Positions 16,246 to 25,203 of a stretch of DNA of 64,000 nucleotides are shown here, piece after piece. The translations under genes were made by a program, and so were the position numbers. Position 1 is the first letter of the stretch. Every line of letters starts with the position of its first letter. Source of the DNA: Terriglobia bacterium (lineage in GTDB: Bacteria > Acidobacteriota > Terriglobia > Terriglobales > Acidobacteriaceae); assembly GCA_020073665.1 (NCBI GenBank), contig JAIQEU010000006.1:124001-188000 (forward strand), in the 5' to 3' direction. The notes under the pieces were generated by a model. That model was not told the origin of the DNA. It saw only the letters and a program-made list of their open reading frames with translations, and searched no databases.

Positions 16246-17787
16246 TTAGTTGGTAGGGTTTCGCGGAAACTTCAGGTACGGCAGGCGAACGCCGTTTATC
16301 AGTACTTGGTCGGCGCGAATGGCAGTGGGCGCCGCGAAGCCCTGGGCAGCACCGTTGGTAACGAAATCATCCTGATCAACCCCGTCTCCACTTACGCCTA
16401 ATCCACCTACCAGTACGCCATTCTTATATAGAGGTACGCTGCCGGGGAAAAACACGATCCCGTTCTGGTTGGGATTCGGGGGCTGGGATCCCTGGGTGCA
16501 AGGCTGGGCAATATCCGACAGGTAGAGGCTAAAGAACGGGCCGAGGCCGGAGGCGTTAATACCCGGGGGGAATAAGGGCTGCGCGCCGAAGCCGATGGTG
16601 CGATTGGTCACCGCCGTGGCTGGAGGGATTCCGGGAAGATCAGCGGCGCCCGCGGGACTACTGAAGTAGATCACGTTGCGAGCCTTGGCAACCGCTACGT
16701 CAATACTGAACACGGTGGCATCGTGCATCCTGTAAAGGCCCAGCAAGGTGCCGTCGAGGTCGGAGACTGCGATGGTCATGCGTGTCCGCGAACTAGGGGG
16801 CAAACGAATCACCGCACGAGTAATCTGAGCGGTGGCGACCGCCTGGCTGATGATGGTAGAGACGTCGCTCTGTGTGAGCCCGAAGGACCCGCCGTTTGGT
16901 CCCACAAGCGCACCCTCCGGGGGCAAAGCGCCAGCGAGTGGGCCCAGAAGATAAGTGCCTGAGGAAGTTCCGGGGCCAACCCCCGACGGAGTGGAAGTCT
17001 GATTCACAAAAGGCAGCGCGATTCCGCCAATGATGACCACACCGGGTGGCGGCAATTGGGCTGCTGTAGGCAGGAATCCGGATTGCGATGCTCCAGAGAA
17101 GGCTGCGAACTCCGCAATATCTGCTGACGACGAGACCACGCCGACGCCGCCGACAACGAAGCCGTTCTTAAACAGGGGTACTCCGCCGGGGTTTACGGCA
17201 TTGGGGTCGCTATCCATAGTGTCGGCTTTGCCGGTAATGATTCCTAACCCCAGGCTGGTGCCATCCAAGGAACGGGCGGGGCTGACGATTTGTCCGGGCA
17301 GGAAGCTGGCGTTCAGCGAACACCCACGGTTGGTGTTCTCAATGCCGTACAAGTCAGCATTAGGAGCATTCGCAACTCCTGGCGGGAAATGTATTCCACT
17401 GATAAAACGGACGGTGCGGCTGGAGAGCGGCGCCTGATCGTTGCTGAAAAACGCGGCCGTACGGGCCAGTGCAATTGCCAGTTCATTGCTCGAAACCACG
17501 GTTCCAAAGTTGCCAGTCGATGTGGTGGGCGCCCCGGCGTTGCGAAATACGGCCAGAATATTCCCCGCGCGGTCGGCTACGGCAACGGCCAAAGGAGCGT
17601 TAACCGATTGGGCTGCATTCTGCACAACTTGCTGGACGTCGGCCGCGGTAAGGGGAACGGGCGAAGCAGCCACGGTAGTGGTAGAGGCGGTGCTTCCACC
17701 GCCACAAGAAATCAGCAGCAGGGCGAGGAACGGGACAGCGACGACAGAAAGAGCGAGTAACGGTCCAACCCTGTGACGGTAAGTCAT
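16246..17787 (-). CDS. Lipoprotein with two GlcG/HbpS-like heme-binding domains
   Basis: A 513-residue putative lipoprotein: the N-terminal hydrophobic stretch ends at a lipobox-like LLISCGGG, so it is probably anchored to a membrane from the periplasmic side. Two homologous GlcG/HbpS-like domains follow. The first begins PVPLTAADVQQVVQNAAQSV and continues APLAVAVADRAGNILAVFRN; the second begins LTQSDVSTIISQAVATAQIT with MTIAVSDLDGTLLGLYRMHD. Both contain the GVPLFKNG / SVPLYKNGVLVGG(L/V)GV turn characteristic of the family. Members bind heme or cobalamin-like ligands in some bacteria, but the ligand here is unknown. The start is supported by GAGG. Confidence 0.75.
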   Translation of the reverse strand: MTYRHRVGPLLALSVVAVPFLALLLISCGGGSTASTTTVAASPVPLTAADVQQVVQNAAQSVNAPLAVAVADRAGNILAVFRNAGAPTTSTGNFGTVVSSNELAIALARTAAFFSNDQAPLSSRTVRFISGIHFPPGVANAPNADLYGIENTNRGCSLNASFLPGQIVSPARSLDGTSLGLGIITGKADTMDSDPNAVNPGGVPLFKNGFVVGGVGVVSSSADIAEFAAFSGASQSGFLPTAAQLPPPGVVIIGGIALPFVNQTSTPSGVGPGTSSGTYLLGPLAGALPPEGALVGPNGGSFGLTQSDVSTIISQAVATAQITRAVIRLPPSSRTRMTIAVSDLDGTLLGLYRMHDATVFSIDVAVAKARNVIYFSSPAGAADLPGIPPATAVTNRTIGFGAQPLFPPGINASGLGPFFSLYLSDIAQPCTQGSQPPNPNQNGIVFFPGSVPLYKNGVLVGGLGVSGDGVDQDDFVTNGAAQGFAAPTAIRADQVLINGVRLPYLKFPRNPTN

Positions 17788-17930
17788 CCGACCTCGAAGA
17801 GCCCGCCCGCCGGCAGGCTTGATTTCCGCACGTTCAGCTCTCGAGAGAATGTAATACGGAAGGCCACGAAGAACGACGGTGTTGCGACTTTCGTGTAACC
17901 ACAGTGGTCACTCCCCGAGGGTTGGTAACG

Positions 17931-17958
17931 TTGACATTCATCCGTACTCTGACAGAAT
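17931..17958 (+). promoter_or_regulatory. Promoter of the FecR-domain gene
   Basis: TTGACA (17931-17936), 16 bases, CAGAAT (17953-17958). It lies downstream of an in-frame ATG at 17904, which argues that translation begins later, at TTG 18000. Confidence 0.5.
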
Positions 17959-17999
17959 TAGCTGCAGTCCTGCCTACGGAACAGGGAAAGGGGAATCAC

Positions 18000-18812
18000 T
18001 TGATTTTGTTGAAGCGCCTTATCGCGGGAGTACTTTGCCTTCTGCTTTCTCCATTGCCCGGGCTGTGTGAGTCGGGGGCGGGCGACCAGCACGCCGGCCG
18101 AATCAACGCTCTCATCCCCGCGGCAACCCGCAATGCCAAGCCCGCGAAGGCGAAAGATGACCTGCAATGGAATGATCTGCTGAAAACCGATCACGGCGGC
18201 CGTTTGCGCGCGGGTCTGGCCGACGGATCGATTTTGAGCTTGGGTTCAAACAGCGAACTCAGGGTGGTGCAGCACGACGCTGCCTCGCAGCAGACATCCC
18301 TGGAAATGAATTTTGGCAAGGTCCGAAGCCAGGTCGTGAAGATCACCCAGCCGAACGGCAAGTTTGAGATGAAGACTCCCAACGCCGTGATTGGCGTAAT
18401 CGGCACCGACTTCTTTGTGAGTTACGAGACCAACCGGACGACCGTTGTCTGCTACACCGGAAAAGTCTGGGTGACGCCGCAGGGCAATGCGAAGGTGGTC
18501 AAAAACTCCGGGCAGAATGCCGACAATTCCATCACCGTTGCCGCCGGGCAGATGGTCATCATCAGTACTGAAATCCCGCCGGATGGATTCCAGCCCAGCT
18601 CGACGCCGCCCGCAGTGCAGCAGGCGGGTCTGCAGGATACGGATGTGCCGGATAATCCGCTGCCGCCTTTGCATCCCCACCTGGTGCGTAACGTAATCAT
18701 TGGGGTCGGAGCCGCAACCGCGGGATGGGTAGTGGGTGTCACGCAGTTGAAGACGAGTGCGCCGAAGCCCGCCGGTTGCCGGATCAATCCCAAAAGCGGG
18801 CAATGCGGTTAG
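18000..18812 (+). CDS. FecR-domain exported protein
   Basis: About 270 residues. The TTG at 18000 is preferred because it follows AAAGGGG, lies 42 bases after a promoter and opens directly on a signal peptide (ILLKRLIAGVLCLLLSPLPG). The FecR beta-helix-like domain is clear: DHGGRLRAGLADGSILSLGS, NFGKVRSQVVKI, then KTPNAVIGVIGTDFFVSYE and CYTGKVWV. The C-terminal part contains a proline-rich linker and a hydrophobic stretch (NVIIGVGAATAGWVVGVTQL) that may anchor it. FecR domains carry periplasmic signals; here there is no sigma factor, but the next gene is a CHASE2 cyclase, a pairing repeatedly seen in bacteria. Confidence 0.75.
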   Translation: MILLKRLIAGVLCLLLSPLPGLCESGAGDQHAGRINALIPAATRNAKPAKAKDDLQWNDLLKTDHGGRLRAGLADGSILSLGSNSELRVVQHDAASQQTSLEMNFGKVRSQVVKITQPNGKFEMKTPNAVIGVIGTDFFVSYETNRTTVVCYTGKVWVTPQGNAKVVKNSGQNADNSITVAAGQMVIISTEIPPDGFQPSSTPPAVQQAGLQDTDVPDNPLPPLHPHLVRNVIIGVGAATAGWVVGVTQLKTSAPKPAGCRINPKSGQCG

Positions 18813-18897
18813 CCATCCGCGGGCGAAGGTGCTTGCGAGAGCTGCCACACGGTAGCGTCCTCCGCCCGGAGTTTTCAGAAGTACAGTCAGGCGCTCA

Positions 18898-21258
18898 ATG
18901 ACGCCCCCGCAACAGCGCTGGTCGCAGCAATTGGGCCGGATTTCGGCCCGCCAGGTGGATATCGCTCTCGCCCTGCTGGTGACAGTCGCCGGCATTCTGT
19001 TGTTTGCGTTCGCCGGAATTGGCGGCGATACCCGCGCCGGTTTCCGCTTTCTGCAGAATGTGGAGCAACGCTCTCTCGACATGCGCTTCGAGATGCGGGG
19101 AACGCGTCCGCACGATGACCGGGTAGTGATCGTCGGCATTGATGAAAGAACCCTGCAGAACATCGGTTCCTTCCCTCTACCAAGAAAAAGCTACGCATCA
19201 CTGATTGACCGTTTGACTGCGGGCGGCGCGCGGGTGATTGCCTTCGACGCTACCTTCCCAACGCCCGAGAGCAATTCGGCCAAGGACGCGCTCGAGCATT
19301 TGCAACAAACTCTCGGTTCGTCCACGCCGCGCAAAGTTGCGGAGACGATTAAGCAACTCGAAGTCGCCAGCGATCAGGACGCGATCTTTGCCGCATCCCT
19401 GAAACAATCCGGCAATGTCGTTCTCGGACACCTGTTTCTTGACGCGGAACGCGCCCGGACCGCCGATCCCAAGCTGGAAGAGGAATATTTCAATATTGTC
19501 TGGGCCAAGGCCTTTCCCCAGGTGTTTCCTGTGAGATCGAAGGATGGACACAACTTCGACATGGGGAAGGCGTGGGTGGAAAATGGCGGTACCGTCGCCG
19601 CAGGAGCCGAGGCCAACATCGCGAGATTGGCGGAAGCGGCGGCGTCGTACGGTTTTATCGATATCAATCCTGACCCGGACGGGACCTTGCGACACGCACT
19701 GTTGATCATGCGGTACCGGGACCAGGATTTCTTTCCATCGCTGGCGCTTGAAACCATCCGCCAGTACGAACAGATTCCTGACCAGCAGATCGCGGCGTAT
19801 ATCGCGGAGAACGGGCTGGAACGAATTCAGTTCGGCCAGCACCAGCTGCAGCCTGGGCGAGACGGAACTGCGCTCATCAACTACGCGGGTCCGTACCACA
19901 CCTATCAGCATTACTCGATGTGGGATGTCCTCAGCGGAACAGTTCCGCCGGAAACCTTCAAAGACAAGATCGTGCTGGTCGGCGCCACTGCCATGGCGAT
20001 TGGCGACCTCCGCAACACTCCCTTTCAGCAAGAGGGTGCAGCGTACATGGGGGTCGAGGTGCATGCCAACATCATTGACAACCTGCTGCATAGCAACGAA
20101 AAGGTTCGTGGATTCCTGACCCGGGGATCGCACGAAGAGATGATCGACGTGGGTTTCATCCTGCTCTTCGGCCTCGGTTTCGGGGCGTGGTTCGGCCGCG
20201 TCAAGCCGCTGTACTCGACCATCTCGCTGCTGCTGGTGCTGGTGGCATTTGCCTGGTTCTTGGCATTCAGCTTCGCTCACTGGGGGCTGTGGCTCAGTTT
20301 TGTGGTTCCTGCGGGCACGCTGGTGGCGAACTATGCAGTAATCACCAGTTTCCGCATGATTTTCGAAGAGCGCGAGAAGCGGAAGATCCGCAAGACGTTT
20401 TCGCAGTACCTGTCGCCGGGCGTGATCGCATTGATCGAGCGTGATCCGCAAAAGTACATCCGGCCCGGCGGAGAGACGAAAGAGCTGACTGTGATGTTTA
20501 GCGACATCCGCGATTTCACTACACTGTCGGAGGGTTTGAGTGCGGATGAACTGGTGCATCTGCTGAACGAGTACCTGGGCGAGATGACCGACGTCCTCTT
20601 CCGTAATCTAGGTACGCTCGATAAGTACATTGGCGACGCCATCATGGCGTTCTGGGGATCGCCGTACCCGCAGACTGATCATGCGTTCCGCGCCTGTTCT
20701 TGCGCGCTGGAAATGGTCCGCTGCCTTGAGACCCTCAACGCGCGGTGGCAGGCAGAGAGCCGCCGGCCGATTTCCATCGGAATCGGGCTGAATACCGGAC
20801 CGGTCAACGTGGGCAACATGGGTTCTGCCAAACGGCTGGCCTGGACGGTGATGGGCGACAACGTGAATCTGGCGTCCCGGCTGGAGGGCATGACCAAGCA
20901 GTACCGGACCCGAATCGTCGTCAGCGAAGCCACGTATCGGCAGGTGGCCAACCAGTTTGTCTGCCGCGATCTCGACAAGATACGGGTAAAAGGAAAACTT
21001 CAGCCGGTGGATGTCTACGAACTGATGGATGTTGCCGAAGCCAGACCGAAATACGAGAAACTGCTGGGGGGCTTCGAGCAGGCGATGCGCGCATATCGAA
21101 GCCAGAATTGGAAAGAAGCAGTCGCGGGGTTCGGGGCGGTTTTGGCCGCCTATCCCGACGATGGCCCAACCCAGATCTTTCTGCAGCGCGCACTGGAGTT
21201 CATGGATAACGCTCCGGAGTCGGACTGGGACGGCGTCTACGTCATGAAGACCAAGTAG
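18898..21258 (+). CDS. CHASE2-domain adenylate/guanylate cyclase
   Basis: A 786-residue membrane sensor. An N-terminal TM (about residues 21-42) is followed by a large periplasmic CHASE2 domain to about residue 400 (MRFEMRGTRPHDDRVVIVGI; YSMWDVLSGTVPPETFKDKI), then a cluster of three TMs (about 405-485) and a cytoplasmic class III cyclase domain: LTVMFSDIRDFTTLSEG with metal aspartates, DKYIGDAIMAFWG and WTVMGDNVNLASRLEG. A short TPR-like tail ends the protein. It makes cAMP or cGMP in response to an external signal. The base-selecting residues cannot be assigned confidently. It follows the FecR gene by 85 bases. Two cNMP-binding domains are encoded about 12 kb away (31276-33441). Confidence 0.9.
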   Translation: MTPPQQRWSQQLGRISARQVDIALALLVTVAGILLFAFAGIGGDTRAGFRFLQNVEQRSLDMRFEMRGTRPHDDRVVIVGIDERTLQNIGSFPLPRKSYASLIDRLTAGGARVIAFDATFPTPESNSAKDALEHLQQTLGSSTPRKVAETIKQLEVASDQDAIFAASLKQSGNVVLGHLFLDAERARTADPKLEEEYFNIVWAKAFPQVFPVRSKDGHNFDMGKAWVENGGTVAAGAEANIARLAEAAASYGFIDINPDPDGTLRHALLIMRYRDQDFFPSLALETIRQYEQIPDQQIAAYIAENGLERIQFGQHQLQPGRDGTALINYAGPYHTYQHYSMWDVLSGTVPPETFKDKIVLVGATAMAIGDLRNTPFQQEGAAYMGVEVHANIIDNLLHSNEKVRGFLTRGSHEEMIDVGFILLFGLGFGAWFGRVKPLYSTISLLLVLVAFAWFLAFSFAHWGLWLSFVVPAGTLVANYAVITSFRMIFEEREKRKIRKTFSQYLSPGVIALIERDPQKYIRPGGETKELTVMFSDIRDFTTLSEGLSADELVHLLNEYLGEMTDVLFRNLGTLDKYIGDAIMAFWGSPYPQTDHAFRACSCALEMVRCLETLNARWQAESRRPISIGIGLNTGPVNVGNMGSAKRLAWTVMGDNVNLASRLEGMTKQYRTRIVVSEATYRQVANQFVCRDLDKIRVKGKLQPVDVYELMDVAEARPKYEKLLGGFEQAMRAYRSQNWKEAVAGFGAVLAAYPDDGPTQIFLQRALEFMDNAPESDWDGVYVMKTK

Positions 21259-21265
21259 CGCGGAA

Positions 21266-22804
21266 CTACTTCTCGAAGTTTCTCCACTGCCGCCCGTCGT
21301 GACCGAGCAGGGCATCGGCTTCCTTGGGGCCCCAGGTGCCAGCGGCATAATTGGGAAAACTGCGCGGGGGCAGTGCCTTCCATACATCCAGCATCGGACT
21401 CACCACGCTCCAGCCGGCCTCGACCATATCTGCGCGTTGGAACAGGGTAGCATCGCCCACCATGCAATCGTGCAGCAGTCGCTCGTAGCCGGTGCTGGGT
21501 TGCTTGCCAAAGTAGTCGGCGTACTCAAAATCCATGTCCACCGTTCCCAGGCGCATGACCGGCCCCGGAGTCTTGGCCGCGAAGCGTAGCGAGATACCTT
21601 CTTCGGGCTGAATGTGCAACACCAGTTGGTTCGGCATCAGAGCATCGACCGTCGTGTCACGGAACAGCACAAACGGCGCCTGCCGGAACTGGATTACGAT
21701 ATGCGTATTGCGTGCCGGCATGCGCTTGCCGGTACGTACATAGAAGGGCACGCCAGCCCAGCGCCAGTTGTCGATTTGCACCTTCATCGCGACATAGGTC
21801 TCACAACGCGAATCCGCCGGCACGCCAGTTTCGGAGCGATATGCGGCCAAATGTTGCCCTCCGGCTTCTCCTTCTCCATATTGGCCGCGTACAGTCCGGC
21901 TCAACACGTCTTCCGAACTCAGGGGTTGGATGGCGTGCAGGATCTTGGCTTGCTCGTCGCGCACCGCGTCAGCCTGAAATGAGATTGGGGGCTCCATGGC
22001 GGTGAGACTGATCAGTTGCATGACGTGGTTGGGTACCATATCGCGCAAGGCGCCGGCCTGGTCGTAGTATCCGCCGCGCTGCTCGACGCCCACCGTCTCC
22101 GCCACCGAGATCTGGATGTGATCGATGTAGCGCCGGTTCCAGATGGGCTCAAAAATGCCATTAGCAAAGCGGAAGGCCATGATGTTCTGGACAGTTTCCT
22201 TGCCCAGGTAGTGGTCGATGCGGTAGACCTGCTGTTCTTTCACTACTTTCAGCAGTTGCTGGTTGAGCGCTCGCGCCGAATCCAGGTCGCGGCCGAACGG
22301 CTTTTCGACGATCACTCGCCGCCATTGATGGTTTTCCTCGGTCATCAGCCCGACCGCATTCAGTTGTTCCACCACCGGTCCGAAGAAGTCAGGGGCGATG
22401 GCCAGGTAGTAAAAGTAATTTCCGTGGGTGGCGTGGTCAGTATCCAGTTTTTGCAGCAGTTCCTTCAATTGCGCGAAGGTACGCTGGTCGCCAAACTCGC
22501 CGGTGAGGTAATACATGCGGCGCTCGAGCCACTCCCGCAGATCGGCATCGACGGGAGCGTCGGTAAACTGCTGCAAGTCCTGCAAAACCTTCTTGCGGAA
22601 ATCCTCGGTCGACATGGCATCGCGAGCCACTCCAACCACCGCAAACTCGCGTGACAGAAGCTGGTGTTTGCCCAGGTTGTAGAGAGCTGGTATCAACTTC
22701 CTGCGGGTCAGATCGCCCGACGCTCCGAAAATCACCATGACACACGGATCACCCGGTTTGCCGATCCGCTCGCCGTTGCTTTCTACCGCCGCCGCTTGAG
22801 ACAT
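21266..22804 (-). CDS. zwf: Glucose-6-phosphate 1-dehydrogenase
   Basis: A 512-residue enzyme of normal length that oxidises glucose-6-phosphate to 6-phosphogluconolactone with NAD(P)+, opening the oxidative pentose-phosphate or Entner-Doudoroff route. The nucleotide-binding motif is [18 protein letters not shown] and the substrate motif with the catalytic His is [20 protein letters not shown] is also present. The start at 22804 ([10 protein letters not shown]) has GAAGGGA upstream. It stands alone: no pgl or gnd is adjacent. It is divergent from the porin-like gene of the electron-transfer cluster. Confidence 0.96.
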   Translation of the reverse strand: MSQAAAVESNGERIGKPGDPCVMVIFGASGDLTRRKLIPALYNLGKHQLLSREFAVVGVARDAMSTEDFRKKVLQDLQQFTDAPVDADLREWLERRMYYLTGEFGDQRTFAQLKELLQKLDTDHATHGNYFYYLAIAPDFFGPVVEQLNAVGLMTEENHQWRRVIVEKPFGRDLDSARALNQQLLKVVKEQQVYRIDHYLGKETVQNIMAFRFANGIFEPIWNRRYIDHIQISVAETVGVEQRGGYYDQAGALRDMVPNHVMQLISLTAMEPPISFQADAVRDEQAKILHAIQPLSSEDVLSRTVRGQYGEGEAGGQHLAAYRSETGVPADSRCETYVAMKVQIDNWRWAGVPFYVRTGKRMPARNTHIVIQFRQAPFVLFRDTTVDALMPNQLVLHIQPEEGISLRFAAKTPGPVMRLGTVDMDFEYADYFGKQPSTGYERLLHDCMVGDATLFQRADMVEAGWSVVSPMLDVWKALPPRSFPNYAAGTWGPKEADALLGHDGRQWRNFEK

Positions 22805-22993
22805 AGGGTCAGTTCCCTTCAAGGGTCGGCGGAAGTTTAGCAAAGCCCCGTGCCCGCCTTTGTTTTGACTGTGGATACCGTTAACGAACCGAAGTCCCGG
22901 GCTGCAGTTTCCTTTGCGTGGAAAGGACGGCTATGGTACCAAAGGAAACATCTTCCCAAGGGATGGTGTTCAAGGGTGCCGAAAGGCGGGAGA

Positions 22994-25186
22994 GTGTACA
23001 GGTGTGTCCTGTCTCGAATCGCTAGACGGACGCCGCGTTTTCTGGTGCTCTCGTGCTCGCTCGTGTTTCTGCCTGCGCTCTTTGCCCAGCAGCCCATTCC
23101 TGAAAGCACCGAGAACCAATCCAATCGCCGCATCCCGGAGCGCGCTCCGGCGAGCATGGTGAGCTTGCAGGGTGTTGTTCGTGATCCACAAGGACAGTCA
23201 ATTGCGAGTGTCACAATTGAGCTACGTGCTGTCGGAGGCGCCAAAAGCTACGCTGCTGTGACCGACGTGGAAGGAATTTTTCGCCTGCGCGAAATGCATC
23301 CTGGAGATTACGAAATCAAACTGACCCGGGAAGGCTTCCAGGCCCTCGATATGCCTGAAGTGCATTTGAACAAACCGGGTTCATTCGCAGTGGAGTTCAC
23401 GCTGCAGCGCTGGGGTGAGACCCCTCCTGCGGGCAAGGGCCCCTCGGGCGTGCCCGGAGAACCGCGCATGCCCGCTGCGACGGCCACTCCGACGACGCCC
23501 TATCCCGGCTTGCGCGGTCCTTCGCCTGAACCGACGCTTGTGGAAGTCTCACCCGAGCAGATTCCACCGGCATCGGCTAATTTCGTTCCTGGGCCTGACC
23601 GCTGGGCTGTGCCAATGCCGGAGTGGCAGCGCTATGAAACCCAACCCGACGTGCCGTACGTGAAAGGCCACTGGTACGATCCTTTCAACCGCAACAAACT
23701 CAAAGGCGACTACCCGATTTTCGGGCAACGCTGGTTCTTTGATTTCACCGGTACCAGCAAAACAGGTTTTGACACCCGCCGCTTGCCGGTACCCAGCGGC
23801 CTGGATTCGGCCAACCCAGGCAGCAGCGGCTTTTTCGGACGGGGTGAGCAGGCTGCTGTATCTGAGAATCTGCGTCTCTCCTTCGATCTGTTCCGGGGAG
23901 ACACCAGCTTCCGGCCGGTAGATTTCCGGGTTCGCTTCACTCCCGAGTTCAACCTCAACTTCCTGCAGGCGCGTGAGCACGGCATCGTGGACGTCGATCC
24001 ACGGCAGGGAACCACCCGTTTTGATTCCCACGTGGGACTGCAGGAAGGGTTTGTGGAAGCCAAGCTCCACGACCTCAGTCCCAACTACGACTTTGTTTCG
24101 GTGCGCGCCGGCATTCAGCAGTTCACCAGCGACTTCCGGGGTTTCTTGTTCTCCGAAGAGCAGCCTGGAGTGCGCATCTTTGGCAACCTTGGTTCCAACC
24201 GCTTCGCGTATAACCTGGCGTGGTTCTACTTTCTCGAGAAAAATACCAACAGCGGGCTGAACACGTTCGAAAACCGGGGGCAGCAGGTCTATCTGGCGAA
24301 CCTGTACGTGCAGGACTTTCTGAGCAAGGGCTACACCACGGAGTTCAGCTTTCACTACAACCGTGACAATGGCGGAATCCATTACGACGACAACGGATTT
24401 CTAGTACGGCCCGAGCCGATTGGTGCCGTGGTCAACGGGCAGGTCAACACCCACAACATCCAGGCCTATTACCTGGGATGGGCCAGCAATGGCCACATCG
24501 GGCGTCTAAACGTGAGCCATGCTTTTTACCAGGCGTTGGGCCACGATGACTTCAACACCATCGCGGGCAGGCGCGTGGACATCAATGCGCGCATGGGAGC
24601 GCTGGAACTCTCGATCGACAAGGACTGGGCCCGCTACCGCGCATCTTTCTTCTATGCTTCCGGAGATTCCAGCAATCGCTCCGGTGCTTCACGGACCGAC
24701 GGAACCGCGCATGGCTTCGATGCGATCGTCGATGATACCCATTTCGCCGGGAGCGACTTCAGTTTCTGGAACAGCGAGGGCATCCGCTTGACTGGGACAG
24801 GCGTTGGCCTGGTCAGCCCTTTCAGCCTGCTCCCCAGCTTGCGGTCGAACAAGGAAGAAGGGCAGGCGAACTTTGTGAATCCCGGACTCTTTCTTTTCAA
24901 CCTGGGGGCTGATTTTGAGCTTACGCCCAAGTTACGGGCGTTTGTGAACGGCAACTACTTGCGTTTTGACCGGACGGAATCGCTGGAATTGCTGCTCTTC
25001 CAGCGCCCGATTGCTCATAGCATCGGCACGGACCTGGGCGCAGGCTTGGAATACCGGCCGCCGCTGAGCGAGAACATCGTGATCCGCGGAGGCGCTTCGG
25101 CGCTTGTGCCTGGCGACGGCTTCAAACAGATTTACAACGGACAAACTCTGTTCTCGTTGTTCGCGAATGTTCGGTTTCAGTTCTGA
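22994..25186 (+). CDS. Outer-membrane beta-barrel (porin-like) with regulatory N-domain
   Basis: About 730 residues if read from GTG 22994; no ATG suits the signal peptide (IARRTPRFLVLSCSLVFLPA), so the start is uncertain. After export there is a carboxypeptidase-regulatory-like beta sandwich (MVSLQGVVRDPQGQSIASVT), a proline-rich linker of about 100 residues, and then about 450 residues of alternating aromatic strands ending in SLFANVRFQF, whose terminal Phe is typical of BAM-inserted barrels. No TonB plug domain is recognisable, so passive pore or cytochrome sheath is more likely than active uptake. The gene for a ten-heme cytochrome follows after 17 bases. Together they look like a porin-cytochrome pair; that is inference from layout. 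Confidence 0.7.
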   Translation: MYRCVLSRIARRTPRFLVLSCSLVFLPALFAQQPIPESTENQSNRRIPERAPASMVSLQGVVRDPQGQSIASVTIELRAVGGAKSYAAVTDVEGIFRLREMHPGDYEIKLTREGFQALDMPEVHLNKPGSFAVEFTLQRWGETPPAGKGPSGVPGEPRMPAATATPTTPYPGLRGPSPEPTLVEVSPEQIPPASANFVPGPDRWAVPMPEWQRYETQPDVPYVKGHWYDPFNRNKLKGDYPIFGQRWFFDFTGTSKTGFDTRRLPVPSGLDSANPGSSGFFGRGEQAAVSENLRLSFDLFRGDTSFRPVDFRVRFTPEFNLNFLQAREHGIVDVDPRQGTTRFDSHVGLQEGFVEAKLHDLSPNYDFVSVRAGIQQFTSDFRGFLFSEEQPGVRIFGNLGSNRFAYNLAWFYFLEKNTNSGLNTFENRGQQVYLANLYVQDFLSKGYTTEFSFHYNRDNGGIHYDDNGFLVRPEPIGAVVNGQVNTHNIQAYYLGWASNGHIGRLNVSHAFYQALGHDDFNTIAGRRVDINARMGALELSIDKDWARYRASFFYASGDSSNRSGASRTDGTAHGFDAIVDDTHFAGSDFSFWNSEGIRLTGTGVGLVSPFSLLPSLRSNKEEGQANFVNPGLFLFNLGADFELTPKLRAFVNGNYLRFDRTESLELLLFQRPIAHSIGTDLGAGLEYRPPLSENIVIRGGASALVPGDGFKQIYNGQTLFSLFANVRFQF

Positions 25187-25203
25187 GGAAGCTGCCGTAA
25201 GCA

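Noticed and set aside
17313-17940. GTAACCAC/GTGGT inverted repeat and other short palindromes near 17900
   Set aside because: Short and isolated; not repeated elsewhere and not clearly placed relative to the promoter.
19198-20559. 453-codon minus-strand frame opposite the CHASE2 cyclase
   Set aside because: Antisense shadow of clear cyclase and CHASE2 sequence.
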